Assembly: GCF_000208745.1 (NCBI RefSeq)
Contig: NC_030858.1
Coordinates: 17,796,623 to 17,860,622, forward strand
DNA from: Theobroma cacao
Taxonomy: Eukaryota; Streptophyta; Magnoliopsida; Malvales; Malvaceae
Direction of reading: 5' to 3'
DNA length: 64,000 nt
The translations under genes and the position numbers were made by a program. The notes beneath the pieces were generated by a model that did not search any database, was not told the origin of the DNA, and saw only the letters and a list, made by a program, of their open reading frames with translations. Each line of letters starts with the position of its first letter. Position 1 is the stretch's first letter. Of this stretch, positions 60,021-64,000 are shown piece by piece.

Positions 60021-62434
60021 ATTTTAGGAGGATTCTTGCAAAATGAATCTAGACATCCATGTTGATAAAAAAAGACTCCATGTTTGACTATTACTCTTTT
60101 ATTTATTATTAATTCTTTTTAAATAAAGATGGATAATAATAAAATAAGAGTTATTATTCAATAAGGAGTTTTATTTTATCAAGAACTCTAAATGATAATT
60201 AAAGAATTAAATTATTTATTCTTTAATTTTTATTTTGATAATTATGGAGCATGTTTGATGCTTCCATAACTTTGAATGGATGGTCAAGATTGATTCAAAG
60301 GTGTTTCATTTTGATTAAACCTTTGAAGCAAGAGTTTTAATAAAAGAAGAAAAGATTGGAAGAAAATACAAAGAACGCACTTTTTCTTAAAAAAAAAAAA
60401 AGTTTCAGCCATCTCTTCTCTTTTCCTCCTCTAAGCTTTTCCAAAGAAAAGAGAATAAAATCGGTTGCCATCTTGTAGCCTTGCATTCCACACCTTGTCC
60501 ACTCAAGGTTCAAGTTGAAAGTATTTTTGAAGAATAAGTGGTAAACTTTTTTGGTCGAGAAATTATTCATTGGTGTGGTGGTGTCCGAAATAAGAATCTC
60601 AGAATAAAGGTATGGTTTTTCTTAATAGATTCTTTTTTTTTTTTTGATGTGATTATATTACTTGCAATAATAACAATAATGTGTGATTCCGCTTGTGTAA
60701 TTGGATTGTTTGCTTCCTTTGTTAAAGAAATTTTTGAAATCCATGATTTACACAATCACATTAATCCACAAGATCCTACTCTAACGTGGCCTTGCGAAGA
60801 AATTATAAAGGTTATAATTATGAGATTCTTATTCATCAAACTCTTGTTCCTAAATATGTTCCTAGTCATTGTATTATCAAGAATAAGGATATTGGTAATG
60901 CTCAAAGACTAGTACATGCTAAGCCTATTTACTTTGGAAGTAAGTAGCCAATTTTATACATTGAAGTATGTGATATACTTAAGGATAGTATGTGGGTGCT
61001 TGTTAAGGAACAAGTTCATTAAACATGACCCGCTATGAGAGATCCATTTGGCAGTTCACTTAAGTGTCTACTGAAGTGCTCTCATGTATCAATAATGTAA
61101 ATAATCCTTAGACTTGTGATACCAAGTCATCTTGTATGTGAATTATCATGTTTTGATTTCACCCCTGCTAATCTGGAGATAACCAGATGCTGAAACAGGG
61201 TGCTTTTCGGTATGACATAAAGCATGCGAAGATGAATGAGTAGTCTAAAGATGATTCATAACCCCAAGTGATTCAAAAGGGATATATCTCATTTACTCTT
61301 CGCTTATATTGACTAAAAGTCCTTAGTCAAGGCAATCTTGATAAGTCAATATGGAAGCTGTAGAACTAATATGGATAAGTTAGAAAGTAGACACCAAGTT
61401 AGGCTTTCTATTTATCCAGAATATATGATAAAAGGATCGAATTACACTGAGATACTAGACACCGAAACGTTAGTCAAAGAACTATTTGACTCTTCTAACA
61501 ATTGGGTGGCCATGATGCACTACTAGATGCTAATCTTGGTCTATGGAATTGAGTAATTAATAAATTCTATTACCAACATGTTAAGAACCTAATGGATCAC
61601 ACACAAGGATTGCAATATGAATTAAATTAGAGTGTGATAATTTAAGTTGGACTTAAATCAAATACTAAGTATTTAAGTTCTATAAACTTAATTAAAAGAG
61701 TTTAATTAAGTTTTAGGCATCATTATAAATAGTTATATTTATAAGGCCCTAATTACAAAATATAAAAGAAATTAATTTTGATTTTAGTTTTTAAGGACTT
61801 AATTAAAAGAGTTTAATTAAGTAATGGGTCCAATATTATAATGTGCTATAATATTAAGGGCTTAATTGTAAAATGGAAGTTATTTTGACCTAACTATATA
61901 AGTCATACTTTAACTATTTTCTATATGAGAGACTTTCACAATTGAAGAAAACCTAATTTGTCAGAAAAAGAAAAAAGGATTTCTCTTTTTGCCACACTCC
62001 CTTTGTATGAAAGAGGAAATTGCTTATGAAGCAATTCTCAAGAGAGGTTCGACCGAGCTTGTGGAAAAATAAGAAAAAGACAATTGTTGTCTTTTTTTGC
62101 TGGCACAAAATATAGTTAAAACATTCCTTCCTTTGCTAAAGGTTTGTATGCAATCATGTGTACTACCGTTTGAGGCCAAGCACTTAGTTGGCTAGGATTC
62201 TTTCTCTTTGTAGTGTTCGTGGGATTTATTTAGGAAGTGTCATTGTGATCACGAGATCACTTGGCACTGTAACTTTTTGAATTTTAATTAATTTTGTGTT
62301 TTTATGTGTTAAATATCACCAAGGTGATCCTTGGGTGGAGGCATGTTTTGGTTGTTTAATTCAAGTTTTAATTCTTGTTCCCTTGTGCATATTTTGAACA
62401 TGCCATCCATACACAAATCCCATCAATTTGGTCA
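60021..62434. other. non-coding region, probable decayed LTR material
   Basis: No credible coding sequence is present. There are A/T runs at 60388-60402 and 60639-60649, a tandem pair of 'ttaattaaaagagtttaattaagt' at 61687 and 61798, and lowercase-complex AT-rich DNA. The stretch near 60750-61540 reads like retrotransposon LTR or leader sequence, but no partner copy is in the window. Confidence 0.4.
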
Positions 62435-63766
62435 TGATTTTGGGTGATTTTCTCTAAGTTCTTAAGATTTAATTTAAGTATAAGAATTTTTAGTCATTTG
62501 ATTAATTTAATTTAATTATATTGGGTTCAATTTTGTTAAGTTATTTTATGATGTTTTATTTTAAGTTTAGTTATTATTTAAGTTAAGCTTTATGTTTTTG
62601 TAGGTGTGCTTTGAAAAAAGAGCATATTTGATAAAGTAGATGCATTCTAGATGTAGACTGCATATGTGTTGGTACTTCAAGCATATCTTTCACTACAGAA
62701 TTCTAATTGACATAATTACTGTACCATTGGAAAGCTATGATGTAGAGCTATAATTTTTATGTTTACCACTTCACCTAGTTCATCCTAGAAGGGGGTCAAA
62801 AATCATGTTGAAGTTGAAGTAGTGCAACAAAACAAAGTGCACAAGGCAAAGCCTTGGGTGCCGTAGCCTCTAACAAGCTAGTGCTATGGCACCCTAATTT
62901 ACAAAGTTGCCTCAGACTTGAAGAAGCTTCAGCGCCACAGCCACCAAGTGCCTAGCACACAACACCCAAAGAGGAATTTTGAAAGAAAAAATAAACAATG
63001 GCATTTGCAAAGAGAAAAGAGTTCTCATGCCACTAGACTTCTATTTTGACACGAACATGAACCTTATTTAATCCCTCCTTCAAAAGCATGTAAAAAATGG
63101 AGATTTAAGAGAGACTTTTAGTATGAATTAAGCAAGATTTTTTTGAAGAAAAAGAGACATTAAAGCTACCAAGAAGGCAAGGAATTCAAATGACGAATTG
63201 CAGATCAAAGAATTGACAAATCTTGGAGTTATTTTCTTCTTTAGTTTTCTTTATACTTTATTGTTTAGCTTTAATGTTTATACTTTTTTTGATGATGTTT
63301 ACATACATTATTTTGAACTAAGTTTTTAACCTAGAATCACAATTAAACCTCATACGTAGTCTGAGTTTTTAATATTCTTTCATGTTTATGATTAATATTG
63401 TTTGAGTTGTTTATTTCAATTCTGTTCTTAATGCATCTGATTGCCTTATCACCAATTAGATTGATTTGGAAACCTAAATGAAACTGAGAGAGGTAGTTTA
63501 GAGTAAGCCTTTGATAAAATAGCATATATACAATATCAATTGCATGAGATAATTAATTTGATTCGTGTGAAGGGTAGACATACACTTACATGGCATATGT
63601 AGCCAAAATTAAAGTCTGCTCTTGATGAATTTTTCTTCATTTCAATTTGCATAGACATATAGTAAATTGGTTGAGATAGATATTTTTATAAGAAACTCAA
63701 CGGAAGCTTATAAATAAATTAGAACTCTAGGTTAACGATACGTGCACTTGTGTGATTTATCTGACA
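62435..63766 (+). repeat. 5' LTR of an Athila element leaving the window
   Basis: The start TGATTTTGGGTGATTTTC aligns with the Athila LTR starts at 39403 and 51704 (minus). The shared word 'tattgggttcaatttt' follows, and the end 'gatacgtgcacttgtgtgatttatctgaca' is followed by a primer-site-like sequence. Length is about 1330 bp. Confidence 0.82.
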
Positions 63767-64000
63767 AACAAGTTTTTGGCACTATTGTCGAGTAATTGTT
63801 TTTAATTTTTCTATTTTTGCTAATATTAATACCAAGCAATTTAATCTTACTTCAAATTTTGTTTTTGTTTTTAGATACTTTTTGATCATTTTAAGCGATG
63901 AGGCATAAATTTGGACACTGTTCCTTTTGATCTAGAAATTGAAAAGACTTTTCAAAAACTTAAAAGGGAAAATTTGCAAGCTTCTACTTAATCTAATATT
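63767..64000 (+). mobile_element. start of Athila internal region: primer site and gag beginning
   Basis: 'aacaagtttttggcactattgtcgag' (63767 on) matches the Athila primer-site pattern TTTTTGGCGCCGTTGCCGGGGA with several C-to-T type changes. From 63927 a frame reads FDLEIEKTFQKLKRENLQAS, like Athila gag N-termini, followed by a stop. The rest lies outside the window. Confidence 0.75.

Noticed and set aside
60538..60912. A 124-codon ORF in the right-hand non-coding region
   Set aside because: It has hydrophobic, low-complexity composition across a T-run, with no domain and no supporting homologue in the window.

Overview
The window is AT-rich nuclear DNA from a dicot plant. It is almost entirely nested, decayed retrotransposons around a duplicated and broken leucine-rich-repeat (LRR) receptor gene. 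The copia gag and Athila families look most like those of a Malvaceae genome such as cacao, but that is a weak inference from memory. No intact host gene, tRNA, rRNA or CRISPR array was found. Every transposon reading frame carries stops or frameshifts.

1-10640: a minus-strand Ty3/gypsy chromovirus of the Tekay/Del type with 2.9-kb LTRs, an initiator-Met tRNA primer site and a chromodomain. Its outer LTR runs off the left edge. It sits inside a minus-strand copia element (10641-13656: gag, PBS, one LTR). The copia LTR in turn abuts an inverted piece of Athila-type gypsy pol (13657-15325). A second Athila element, plus strand, follows head to head: pol 15326-18120, then an env-like ORF and 3' region 36588-39590.

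18671-36587: a second Tekay-like element inserted into the Athila spacer, with the 5-bp duplication TTCAT on both sides. It was itself hit three times: solo LTR 21894-24458 (duplication ACAAT), solo LTR 26002-28596 in the opposite orientation, and copia-type solo LTR 33355-35388 inside its 3' LTR. These layers give a relative order of insertion.

39861-56268: two copies of an LRR locus (A 42426-44568, B 53659-55792) in direct orientation with homologous flanks. The protein looks like a fusion of a receptor-kinase (SKM1-like) N-terminal LRR domain and a receptor-like-protein (Cf type) C-terminus with a membrane anchor and no kinase. Copy A is heavily damaged. Copy B has one nonsense codon and one frameshift. 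Copy A's upstream flank holds a 930-bp hAT transposase remnant whose empty site is preserved at copy B. A copia element (about 45600-51960, itself split by an Athila solo LTR) lies between the copies.

56274-64000: an inverted Athila LTR fragment, LTR-like non-coding DNA, a 5'-truncated L1 LINE with a perfect 15-bp target duplication (58132-59623), a palindromic minisatellite, more non-coding DNA, and the 5' LTR and first bases of another Athila element that leaves the window on the right.
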